Part shown: in pieces, positions 52,918-60,835 of the stretch | Position numbering within the stretch: position 1 is the first letter of the stretch | Layout of the letters: each line of letters opens with the position of its first letter | NCBI GenBank assembly: GCA_964571235.1 | Contig: CAZNAI010000001.1 | Location: 1-64,000, forward strand | DNA: 64,000 bases | DNA from: JACRAV01 sp964571235 | GTDB taxonomy: Bacteria > Zixibacteria > MSB-5A5 > GN15 > FEB-12 | Reading direction: 5' to 3' | The notes under the pieces: generated by a model | Told to the model about the DNA's origin: nothing | Database searches by the model: none | Seen by the model: the letters and a program-made list of their open reading frames with translations, nothing else | Program-made: the position numbers and the translations under genes

Positions 52918-54345
52918 TTGCCCCGCCTTACCGATGTAATAAAGGTGTCTCAGCTTGAAACAACATTAACTGAAACAGCCCCACGGTTTCACTCCGGTAC
53001 GGCCCCGCAACCACTATCGGCGTATGTCGCGCAATCCGATCACGCGATCACACCCGATTATCGCGCGGGGATTGCCTCACTTCTCTTAGGACTTCGCTTT
53101 CGTACCGATTTGACCGACTCCGAAAAATCACTTTTGGATACGCTCGCCGGACCAAACGGCCTTTGTTTTCTTTTAAATGGGCAGACCTATCTGCATCCGT
53201 CGGGCGCCGAGCTATTCCCTATCGAAGAAATCCGCGCCGCCGCTCAGACACCGGTCGGCACTGTCTTTACGCAAATCAAAAAAGCCCGCTCGCGACACCA
53301 AAGCGACTACCTGATGATGTCGGTCACGATTTCCGACCAGGCGCTCGGTCGCCTGCTGTTTGGAATCTTAGTCCCGGCCGGTATGCGTCGTGATCAACGA
53401 GCACTCGACCGATTCCATGTTATCGCCCGTCAGTTTTGTCAGGCCGAAGAATCAGTCAGCCGCGTCGCCGATTCACTCAAAGCGGCGACCAATTCGGGCG
53501 AACCCTGGATTTTGGTCAACCGGACCTCGGGCAAAACGATCACGGTCAACAGTTCCGCCGCCGGTCTGCTCAAATCCAGCCCGGCCGAATTGTCGGGTGT
53601 AGAATTCGGCGCCCTGCGCCCTCGCCTCGGTCAATTGATTGGTCGCGGGTTGACTATGACATCGCTGGGCGACGATCTGCTCGCGCTTTGTGTCGTCACT
53701 ATCGCCGCCATGCCCCCCGCCGAACACGACCCGCCAGCCGACTTGTTCTTGCTCGAACAGATGCGCAACACGGCCGCCTCTCTCCGCACTTCGGCGGAAC
53801 ATTTGCGAGCGACCACCTGCTGGAAACACGAAACCGACGAAGCCGAACTATCCACCATGATTGCCGACGGCGCCGCTGACTTAGAGCGGCAGTTGTTGCG
53901 GATGGACCTATTGACCAACTACGACAAACTGGCGCACCGTCAGATCTCTCTCTCGCGATCGATTGAAATCTTCGCCGAGCACCTCCGCGAACTCCACCCG
54001 ACCTTGAAACAGATGCACACTGAATTTGATTCCGGCGACGACACGATCACTGCTCCGCAGGGCGCGATTGAGCATTTGGTGGAAGTGGTCCTTCAATCGC
54101 ACACCCGCGACTTTATCGATCCGGCCACTGTGACTATCGCAACATCCAATCAGCCGAATGGACTCGCGCTGGTCATTTCCAGCCGATTGCCCAACCGTCG
54201 CCGCTCCGAAACCGGCGCCAACGGCTGGCGATCGGTGGTCACGCATCTTACGTCGCGCCTCGCCGCACGTGCCACACACAAGTCAGACTTCGAGTCACAC
54301 ATACACACAACCACCATTACCTTCGATCACAATCATAGGGACTAA
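52918..54345 (+). CDS. PAS/sensor-like protein with histidine-kinase-like but degenerate C-terminus
   Basis: 475 residues, cytoplasmic. About 200-260 looks like a PAS segment (WILVNRTSGKTITVNSSAAGLL). About 280-345 is helical and resembles a DHp domain but lacks an H-box (no H-E/D-L-x-x-P). About 385-475 resembles the shape of a HATPase, yet the N-box reads IEHLVEVVLQSHTRDF without the Asn, and no G-box can be found. I infer a pseudokinase or a scaffold. Start: TTG 52918 or GTG 52945; neither has a clear ribosome-binding site. Six bases before the AAA+ regulator in the same direction. Confidence 0.6.
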   Translation: MPRLTDVIKVSQLETTLTETAPRFHSGTAPQPLSAYVAQSDHAITPDYRAGIASLLLGLRFRTDLTDSEKSLLDTLAGPNGLCFLLNGQTYLHPSGAELFPIEEIRAAAQTPVGTVFTQIKKARSRHQSDYLMMSVTISDQALGRLLFGILVPAGMRRDQRALDRFHVIARQFCQAEESVSRVADSLKAATNSGEPWILVNRTSGKTITVNSSAAGLLKSSPAELSGVEFGALRPRLGQLIGRGLTMTSLGDDLLALCVVTIAAMPPAEHDPPADLFLLEQMRNTAASLRTSAEHLRATTCWKHETDEAELSTMIADGAADLERQLLRMDLLTNYDKLAHRQISLSRSIEIFAEHLRELHPTLKQMHTEFDSGDDTITAPQGAIEHLVEVVLQSHTRDFIDPATVTIATSNQPNGLALVISSRLPNRRRSETGANGWRSVVTHLTSRLAARATHKSDFESHIHTTTITFDHNHRD

Positions 54346-54351
54346 TGCGAT

Positions 54352-55758
54352 ATGACACGTGAGACAATACCCGCAATTTTAGTAGTGACCAGCGATCCAA
54401 CCATCGCAAAGCAACTAGCCGACATTTTGCACACTGCACCGATGAGTTGGTACAGCGCCCAAAATGCCGACGAAGCCTCGACCATTCTAAAATCTGAGAC
54501 TGTCGACCTGGTCATTTGCGATGAGTCGTTGTACCAAACCAGCCGCGAGATTCTGGTGCAGGACACTCGCCGCCAATCGCCACCAAGCGAGATCATTTTG
54601 TTGTGCTACGAGCGAGAAAAAGCCGATTTGAAATCATCGGCCGGCTCAATCCTCGATCGGTTGAGCCTTCCTTTGTGTACTGCCGAAACCAAGACCAAGA
54701 TCGCGCAGGCGCTCGAACGCCGCCGCCTTCGCCACGAAATCTTCACTCTGCGCACTCACGTTGCGATGTCGTTTGGCTTTGACAATATTATCGGCGACTC
54801 CAAAGCAATGCGCACAACCAAAGAAACCGCGGCCCGGATTGCCCCAACCGATATTTCCATTTTGATCACCGGCCCGTCCGGCTCCGGAAAAGAACTATTG
54901 GCCCGCACCATTCACCAGCACTCCGAGCGAAGAGCCGGCCGGTTTGTTGCAATCGATTGTAGCGCCACTTCTGCTGAATCAATCGAAACTGATCTCTTCG
55001 GCACTGCTCAGACCGCCGATACCTCAGCAGGTACTACGTATCAGCCGCTATGCCTTCTCGCCGACGGTGGCACACTATTCCTCGACGAAGTCGGCTCGCT
55101 TTCTCCCTCAACTCAAACACGGCTCCTGAAATTCTTGAGCGACAGCACTCTTCAGTCCGGAACGAGTAGCGCCCCGCGAAAAGTCGATCTTCGGATCATT
55201 GCGACTTCGTCGACCTACCTCCCGGCCCTGGTCGCCGAGGGGACTTTCCGCGAGGAGCTGTTCTTCAAATTGGCGGTCCTGACAATCGCTCTGCCATCAC
55301 TGGCCGACCGAACCGAGGATATCCCGATGTTGGCCGACTATCTCCTTCGCCGTTTCAGCCGCGAGACCATGCGCTCCGATCTTTGCCTAACACCGCTCGC
55401 TCTTGAAAAACTGCAGTCGCATCGCTGGCCCGGTAATGTCAGAGAACTTGAGAATACTCTCCGCCGCGCCGCCACTCTCTGTTCCGGCCAGGAGCTAGAT
55501 TCCTCGCATATCAGCTTTGTCACATCGGGCAACGACACTTCTTCCGCCGAAGCGACTTCCGAAGGACGTCACTCGCTGACCATCTCCGGAGGTCTCTTGG
55601 TTCACCACCAGCGCGAAGTTATTGTCAAAGCGCTCGACGACCACCGTTGGAATTTCACCCGCACTGCCGCGGCGCTTGGTATCGGCCGCACGACTCTCTG
55701 GCGCAAAGTGAAAAAATACAATCTCGTCCCCGGCGCGGGTGTGACAATCGAAGATTGA
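54352..55758 (+). CDS. NtrC-type AAA+ regulator with missing GAFTGA motif
   Basis: 468 residues. Receiver-like domain 1-120 with a possible phospho-acceptor D57 (VICDES) but altered acidic pair and no clear Lys. AAA+ domain 145-385: Walker A GPSGSGKE (174-181), Walker B TLFLDEVG (241-248), LFG at 215-217. The loop that should read GAFTGA, and contact sigma-54, reads TADTSA (221-226). C-terminal Fis-type helix-turn-helix (FTRTAAALGIGRTTLWRKVKKYN, about 436-458). It may bind DNA without activating sigma-54. Confidence 0.88.
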   Translation: MTRETIPAILVVTSDPTIAKQLADILHTAPMSWYSAQNADEASTILKSETVDLVICDESLYQTSREILVQDTRRQSPPSEIILLCYEREKADLKSSAGSILDRLSLPLCTAETKTKIAQALERRRLRHEIFTLRTHVAMSFGFDNIIGDSKAMRTTKETAARIAPTDISILITGPSGSGKELLARTIHQHSERRAGRFVAIDCSATSAESIETDLFGTAQTADTSAGTTYQPLCLLADGGTLFLDEVGSLSPSTQTRLLKFLSDSTLQSGTSSAPRKVDLRIIATSSTYLPALVAEGTFREELFFKLAVLTIALPSLADRTEDIPMLADYLLRRFSRETMRSDLCLTPLALEKLQSHRWPGNVRELENTLRRAATLCSGQELDSSHISFVTSGNDTSSAEATSEGRHSLTISGGLLVHHQREVIVKALDDHRWNFTRTAAALGIGRTTLWRKVKKYNLVPGAGVTIED

Positions 55759-55765
55759 GCATCCT

Positions 55766-56314
55766 ATGCACGACGATCCCGATCGAAACAGTGTCGCCAA
55801 GCCAACCGCGTTTGTCGAATCACAGACAGGTGGCAATCTCCCTTCGAGCGATCACCTGCGCGATCTCTTTGCCGCAACCGTCAAAAGTATCCGCCACTAC
55901 CTTCCGGTCAATCGCGCAGTCTTAGTCGCGGTCGGCGATCATTACCGCGATCTCATGGCAATCGCAGGATGGTCGGATTCAAGCGCCGAAACAACCAAGG
56001 TACTCGCATTGCGATTGCCGGTGGAACAATCGCTTTTTGCCCATGTCGCCGCCCAACGATTTGAATTTTCTGATGATTTTTACGGCCTCTTTTCCGGAAC
56101 TTCGCTGGAGAGCCGGTTACTCTTGGACGGCATCGAAGGCGGCTCGTACACTATTCGCCCCATAAGGTTGGAAAGCCGCGTGGTCGGCCTGATCGCGCTC
56201 GCATCAACTCTTCCGGGCGCATTCGGCGACTTTGATTCACTTGACCCGGACCATACGTTTGCCCCGCTCGCCCTTGAACTGGCCGAACTGAGGCGACGAT
56301 CACAATCAGCCTGA
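55766..56314 (+). CDS. GAF-domain-like protein
   Basis: 182 residues; a single GAF-like domain at about 30-180 (LFAATVKSIRHYLPVNRAVLVAV ... VVGLIALAS). It lacks an output domain. It begins eight bases after the AAA+ regulator and completes a three-gene operon of sensory proteins. The ligand is unknown. It ends four bases from the convergent mltG stop. Confidence 0.7.
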   Translation: MHDDPDRNSVAKPTAFVESQTGGNLPSSDHLRDLFAATVKSIRHYLPVNRAVLVAVGDHYRDLMAIAGWSDSSAETTKVLALRLPVEQSLFAHVAAQRFEFSDDFYGLFSGTSLESRLLLDGIEGGSYTIRPIRLESRVVGLIALASTLPGAFGDFDSLDPDHTFAPLALELAELRRRSQSA

Positions 56315-56318
56315 AAAA

Positions 56319-57452
56319 CTATATCTTCTTATTGAGCCGCTGAGCGCGTTTGATCTCGCGACGGGCGGTGTTGTGCTCTTCGTTGGTTCTTGAGAACCGG
56401 TGACCACCGGATCCATCCGCGACAAAGAATAAGTATTTGGTAGTATCCGGGCGAACCGCCGCCCGAATTGCCGGCAGTCCCGGTGAATTTATCGGCGTCG
56501 GCGGTAGACCGTATTTCATATACGTATTGTACGGTGAGGCAATCTTGAGATCAGCCTTCATAAGCGGTCGTGTTAGTCCGCCAAGGCCGTAAATCACTGT
56601 CGGGTCGGCGTCAAGGCGCATCCGAAGTTTCAATCGATTTCGATAGACCGACGACACCTGTGGCTGTTCCGATTCAAGACGCGTCTCCGCCTGAATAATC
56701 GACGCTAGCTTCAAAAGATCATACCGGTTGAGTCCGCTGTTGTCTCTGATCGCAAAGAGCGAATCAGTCACCCGCCGAAAAGTCGTAACCATTTCCCGTA
56801 CCACCTCGCGCGGGGGCGTTCCCCATGGCACAACATACGTCGACGGATACAAATGTCCTTCCAGATACGGCAGATTCAGACTATCGATCAGCGTCGTGTC
56901 GTGAAGAAGTTTGAACACCTCAATCGAATCGACTTCAAGCGGCCGCGCAATGGCGCCCGCTACCCGCCAAATCGGCGCTCCCTCGTAAACGGTAATCTTG
57001 ACTCGCTCGAAATCTGCTGACTCCAGTTTGTGAATAATTGAGAGAAGTGTGACTGTTCCGGTAAAGTCGTACCGACCCGGCGTGAGTTTTCTGTCCAGCC
57101 CAATCCACTGCGCTGGAATGGTCAATGCACGACGAGTCCTAATCAACCCTGCTTTCTGAATCTTTGAAACAACTTTTCCAAAATCATCACCCTTGGCAAT
57201 GACAATCTTCTCAACCCGCGCCCCCAGTTCAATTGGCCGGGTGTACCAATAGAAAATCGCTCCGGCTATCAGGATTGCGACAAACAGCAAAGTGATGACC
57301 AGCCGCAGTAGTTTCTTAAACGGCCACAGCACCAACTTTGCCGCGAATTCCAGCACCCGCACTATCACCAGTACTGCTCCAAGAAAGACAAATAGGGCTG
57401 TGCTGAATATGTAGACAGCATAGTCGCGCAGATTGTGCTTCTCATGCGGCAT
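56319..57452 (-). CDS. mltG: Endolytic murein transglycosylase MltG (YceG)
   Basis: 377 residues: one TM helix with a second hydrophobic stretch (about 12-32, 40-70) and a periplasmic YceG domain (about 75-375). ASIIQAETRLESE holds the conserved catalytic-region Glu, followed by DPTVIYGLGGL, NTYMKYGLPPTPINSPG and YLFFVADGSGGHRFS. It cleaves nascent peptidoglycan and sets strand length. ATG 57452 (MPHEKHN) follows GGAAGAAC; the longer frame to 57551 lies within ruvX. It overlaps ruvX by 11 bases. Confidence 0.92.
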   Translation of the reverse strand: MPHEKHNLRDYAVYIFSTALFVFLGAVLVIVRVLEFAAKLVLWPFKKLLRLVITLLFVAILIAGAIFYWYTRPIELGARVEKIVIAKGDDFGKVVSKIQKAGLIRTRRALTIPAQWIGLDRKLTPGRYDFTGTVTLLSIIHKLESADFERVKITVYEGAPIWRVAGAIARPLEVDSIEVFKLLHDTTLIDSLNLPYLEGHLYPSTYVVPWGTPPREVVREMVTTFRRVTDSLFAIRDNSGLNRYDLLKLASIIQAETRLESEQPQVSSVYRNRLKLRMRLDADPTVIYGLGGLTRPLMKADLKIASPYNTYMKYGLPPTPINSPGLPAIRAAVRPDTTKYLFFVADGSGGHRFSRTNEEHNTARREIKRAQRLNKKI

Positions 57453-57873
57453 GTTCTTCCAGAAATCGTCTGAGTATAACCACCGCCGCCATTGTGTCGA
57501 TCTTTCCCTTTTTCTTCCCCGGCCGTTTGCCGCCCTCGCGAATAAGTTCAACTGCCTCGCTCGACGAATACTCCTCGTCGACTTTGTGTACCGTCCCGTT
57601 CCACTCTGAGGCCAGTTCGCTCAGGAACCGGTCAATTTCGTCACACATCGGCGAACGATCTCCCGAAACATACCGCGGATACCCGATCACGATGGCATTT
57701 GGCTGAATCTCCGTGATAACCTCGCCAACTTTTTGGACGGCTTCGCGCCGAGATTTGACTTCAAGTGTTTTGAGAGCGCTGGCAATGATCCCGAGCGGAT
57801 CGCTCTTGGCCAGACCGATCCGCCGTTTGCCGTAATCGATTGAGAGGAATGTGCGATGGTACTGCGAACTCAC
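57442..57873 (-). CDS. ruvX: Holliday-junction resolvase-like RuvX/YqgF
   Basis: 143 residues, RNase H-like fold. SIDYGKRRIGLAKSDP (residues about 11-26), DEEYSSSEA and KIDTMAAVVIL carry the acidic residues. In E. coli YqgF acts on 16S rRNA 5' maturation as well. GTG start at 57873. It is followed by mltG, a very common pairing. Confidence 0.92.
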   Translation of the reverse strand: MSSQYHRTFLSIDYGKRRIGLAKSDPLGIIASALKTLEVKSRREAVQKVGEVITEIQPNAIVIGYPRYVSGDRSPMCDEIDRFLSELASEWNGTVHKVDEEYSSSEAVELIREGGKRPGKKKGKIDTMAAVVILRRFLEEHAA

Positions 57874-57929
57874 GGCGGGAATCTACAAAGTCACAACGCC
57901 CCGGTCAATTGTTGGAAACACAGCTCGAC

Positions 57930-59228
57930 CTATGTCTTCCGTTCCTTCTTCTTCGCGGCTGGAAAGAGCACGTTGTTCAAAATCAACCGGTACCCCGGCG
58001 AATGGATATGCACCGACAAATCAGTCGGTGGATCTCCTACCATATGCTGGTAATCCTCAGGATCGTGGCCCGCTAGGAACGTAAACGTGCCCCGTCCCAA
58101 ATTTCCGTGGATATACCGAACTTCGTCGTAGTTGTCAGGCTGAGCCAGCACCGTGACCGACTTTTTCAAAAGCGACTTGCGAAATCCCGTCACCTGCCCC
58201 ATAAAGCCATTGAGCGTATTAACATGATCTTGCGTCAACATAGTCGGCACCGGATCGAGCTTGGCCGAAAACTCAAACAAAAAGAAAAAGTCATCAGCCG
58301 CGCTTGGAAACCGGATCATCCGGTCCGGGTAGGTGTCGATATTCGAGCGACGGTACGCCAGCGGATCGAGCGAAATCTCAAAGTTCTCAAACGCCATGCT
58401 CCGCGAAAAATCAAGCCGCTGTTGGGCAGAAGGGTCAACCGGGTCGCCGTCGAATTCGCGGGGCACGATATCCACCCCCTCGGCGTCCAGCGCGATATCG
58501 ATCGTTTCCGGCGCCGAGCACATCGAGAAGAAAAATCCCCCTCGACGGACAAAGTCATTGATCTTCTTGGCGACCGCCAATTTGAGTTGTGACACTTTGG
58601 CAAAACCAAGTTTCCGCGCCATCGCTTCGCTCGTGCGAACATCGTTTTGGTACCAAAGCTGGTTGCGCATCGCCGAATAGAATTTCCCGTATTGGCCGGT
58701 GAAATCTTCGTGGTGGCAATGAAGCCAGTCGTATTCATCCAGCGCACCGGTCAGAACTTCTTCGTCCCAGACAACATCATACGGAATCTCTGCGTAGGTC
58801 AACGCGAGGGTGACCGCGTCATCCCACGGTTCATTGCTCTTGGGGGAATAGACAGCGATTTTGGGGGCCTTTTCAAGTTCGACCCGCTCCATATTTTCAA
58901 CTTCGATCTGGCGATAGATATCAGCGATCCCGTCGGTACTGACCGGTTCAGCCGAGACTCCCATTAACAGGCAGAAGTCGGTTACATCTTTACTGTCGTC
59001 GACGAGAAACGACCCATTCCGGTAATTGAGCAACCACTCGGCCTTGTGGCCTGCGGCCAGAGATTTGAACACCACCCCGTACGCCTTGAGATGATTGGAC
59101 TGCGTGGAATCCATCGGGATCAACAGCGAGGCCGCCCTACTTGCCGAAGCAAACGTGCCGATTGCTAACAGAACCACCATTGTAACCCATGCACGTGAAC
59201 ACGTCCGAACCGCCGATAAGTACGTCAT
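57930..59228 (-). CDS. Exported protein of the Bacteroidetes 'asparagine synthetase B'-named family
   Basis: 432 residues with a signal peptide (hydrophobic MVVLLAIGTFASA then SRA). The mature start ASLLIPMDSTQSNHLKAYGVVFK and WLLNYRNGSFLVD match a family often labelled asparagine synthetase B, but no synthetase or class II amidotransferase motif is present. It looks like a periplasmic Rossmann-like protein: PKIAVYSP, DYDWLHCHHEDFTG, GGFFFSMCSA. The start is uncertain. ATG 59228 lies at the edge of a family-B repeat, and ATG 59180 would leave a very short signal. Function unknown. Confidence 0.75.
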   Translation of the reverse strand: MTYLSAVRTCSRAWVTMVVLLAIGTFASASRAASLLIPMDSTQSNHLKAYGVVFKSLAAGHKAEWLLNYRNGSFLVDDSKDVTDFCLLMGVSAEPVSTDGIADIYRQIEVENMERVELEKAPKIAVYSPKSNEPWDDAVTLALTYAEIPYDVVWDEEVLTGALDEYDWLHCHHEDFTGQYGKFYSAMRNQLWYQNDVRTSEAMARKLGFAKVSQLKLAVAKKINDFVRRGGFFFSMCSAPETIDIALDAEGVDIVPREFDGDPVDPSAQQRLDFSRSMAFENFEISLDPLAYRRSNIDTYPDRMIRFPSAADDFFFLFEFSAKLDPVPTMLTQDHVNTLNGFMGQVTGFRKSLLKKSVTVLAQPDNYDEVRYIHGNLGRGTFTFLAGHDPEDYQHMVGDPPTDLSVHIHSPGYRLILNNVLFPAAKKKERKT

Positions 59229-59261
59229 TGCGAGTCCCCGCAAAGGACGAAGCAATCTCGC
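59224..59261. repeat. Family-B repeat overlapping the AsnB-like gene start
   Basis: GTCATTGCGAG...GAAGCAATCTCG at 59224-59261, the same element as at 51952 and, more distantly, 7204. The candidate start codon CAT (59226-59228) is inside its outer arm. Confidence 0.75.
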
Positions 59262-59312
59262 CTCAAAAGTTGCATCTTCATAGTCCCTTAAACCAACCAC
59301 TTCCAAACCGGT

Positions 59313-60677
59313 TCAAACTGATTTTCCCGTCTTTGCGCCCGCCTTGACTGTCGATTCCATCCGAAACTTCCGGTATCTCTCGACATACTCTGCCAGACGT
59401 GCCTCTTTGCCTGCGGTTGTCGGCTGATAATATTTCGTGCCGGCCAAGGCGTCCGGAAAATACTCATGATCAGCCATCGATCCCTCAAAATCGTGCGCGT
59501 ACTTGTATCCCTTGCCGTAATCAAGCGCTTTCATGAGGCTGGTAGTGGCATTGCGAATCCAAAGCGGCACGGGCAGAGACCCCTTTTCGCTGGCGTCGGC
59601 TTTTGCTTTTTGAAATGCTGTATATATCGAATTGGATTTGGGCGCACATGCCATATACACAACCAACTCAGCGATCGCCAATTCCCCCTCCGGGGAGCCA
59701 AGAAAGTGGAAGGTGTCGCGGGCATTGAGCGCCAGTGTCAACGCATACGGATCAGCTAGACCGATATCCTCAGTGGCAAATCTCACCAGACGACGAATGA
59801 CATACATCGGGTCCTCACCCCCTGCCAGCATCCGCGCCAGCCAATAGAGTGATGAATCCGGGTCGCCGCCACGAATCGATTTATGTAGCGCTGAAATTAG
59901 ATTGAAATGCTCTTCCCCTGATTTGTCGTACGCCAACCACCCTTTCTGGTTGACCTCCGCCACCGCCTCGGTCGTGATTTCTTTTCCATCCCCGACGTGC
60001 TGAGCGGTCAATTCTAGAAGCGTCAGCCCGCGTCGTGCGTCGCCGTCGGCCGCCGTTACCAGATACTCAAGCGCTTTGGCATCGATAGTCACTTTGCTTT
60101 TCCCGATTCCGCGATACTCATCGCCGAGCGCCCGATTGATAACTGATTTCAGATCAACTTCCGACAACCTCTCCAGCACATACACCCGCATGCGTGACAA
60201 CAGTGCCGAATTGACCTCAAACGACGGATTTTCCGTCGTCGCGCCAATGAGCACTACTTCGCCTTTTTCTACATATGGCAAAAAGGCATCCTGCTGGGCT
60301 TTGTTAAACCGGTGAATCTCATCGACAAACAGATACGTACGACGGTTAGTCAGTTGGTAATACTTCGCCGCCTTGGAAAGTACTTCTTTGACTTCTTTGA
60401 TCCCCGCAGTCACCGCTGAAAACGGCACAAACTGCCCCTTCGTCAAATGCGCGATCAACTCCGCCAGCGTCGTCTTCCCCGATCCCGGCGGCCCCCAGAA
60501 AATACACGATCCGACATGATCGGATTCGATGGCTTTGCGAAGCGGTGTCCCGACCCCGATGATCTTCGTCTGCCCGACAAATTCGTCAAATGACTGCGGA
60601 CGCATCCGATCAGCCAGTGGCGCGATCGGCAGGCGATGTTCTCCCGGTTCCGGATTGTTCTGTTCGAAAAAGTCCAT
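59313..60677 (-). CDS. rarA: Replication-associated recombination protein RarA/MgsA
   Basis: 454 residues. AAA+ domain with Walker A GPPGSGKTTLA near residue 60, Walker B YLFVDEIHRFNKAQQDAFLP, sensor ATTENPSFEVN and the C-terminal tetramerisation domain with GGEDPMYVIRRLVRFA and HDFEGSMADHEYFPDAL. It acts at stalled replication forks. ATG 60677 (MDFFEQNNPEPG) starts the conserved part; a TTG at 60716 is possible. No ribosome-binding site is clear. Confidence 0.94.
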   Translation of the reverse strand: MDFFEQNNPEPGEHRLPIAPLADRMRPQSFDEFVGQTKIIGVGTPLRKAIESDHVGSCIFWGPPGSGKTTLAELIAHLTKGQFVPFSAVTAGIKEVKEVLSKAAKYYQLTNRRTYLFVDEIHRFNKAQQDAFLPYVEKGEVVLIGATTENPSFEVNSALLSRMRVYVLERLSEVDLKSVINRALGDEYRGIGKSKVTIDAKALEYLVTAADGDARRGLTLLELTAQHVGDGKEITTEAVAEVNQKGWLAYDKSGEEHFNLISALHKSIRGGDPDSSLYWLARMLAGGEDPMYVIRRLVRFATEDIGLADPYALTLALNARDTFHFLGSPEGELAIAELVVYMACAPKSNSIYTAFQKAKADASEKGSLPVPLWIRNATTSLMKALDYGKGYKYAHDFEGSMADHEYFPDALAGTKYYQPTTAGKEARLAEYVERYRKFRMESTVKAGAKTGKSV

Positions 60678-60753
60678 GACAGGAGCGAATATATCCCGGC
60701 GCCCCACCGACAGCAATCACAATGTCCAGTCGACGACAACATCCACTTTTCTC

Positions 60754-60782
60754 TTGACACAAGCGTGGACACTCTATACCAT
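60754..60782 (+). promoter_or_regulatory. Promoter of the dockerin/TSP3 surface-protein gene
   Basis: TTGACA (60754-60759), 17-base spacer, TACCAT (60777-60782). An overlapping TATACC (60775-60780) gives 15-base spacing. About 50 bases precede ATG 60836. Confidence 0.55.
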
Positions 60783-60835
60783 TTCAGTAGAATCACGTTC
60801 AAAAGTTCAAAACTGCGCGTCTCCGGAGGTATTCC

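Noticed and set aside
57930..59228. True asparagine synthase
   Set aside because: No N-terminal Cys nucleophile or synthetase P-loop; the protein is exported.
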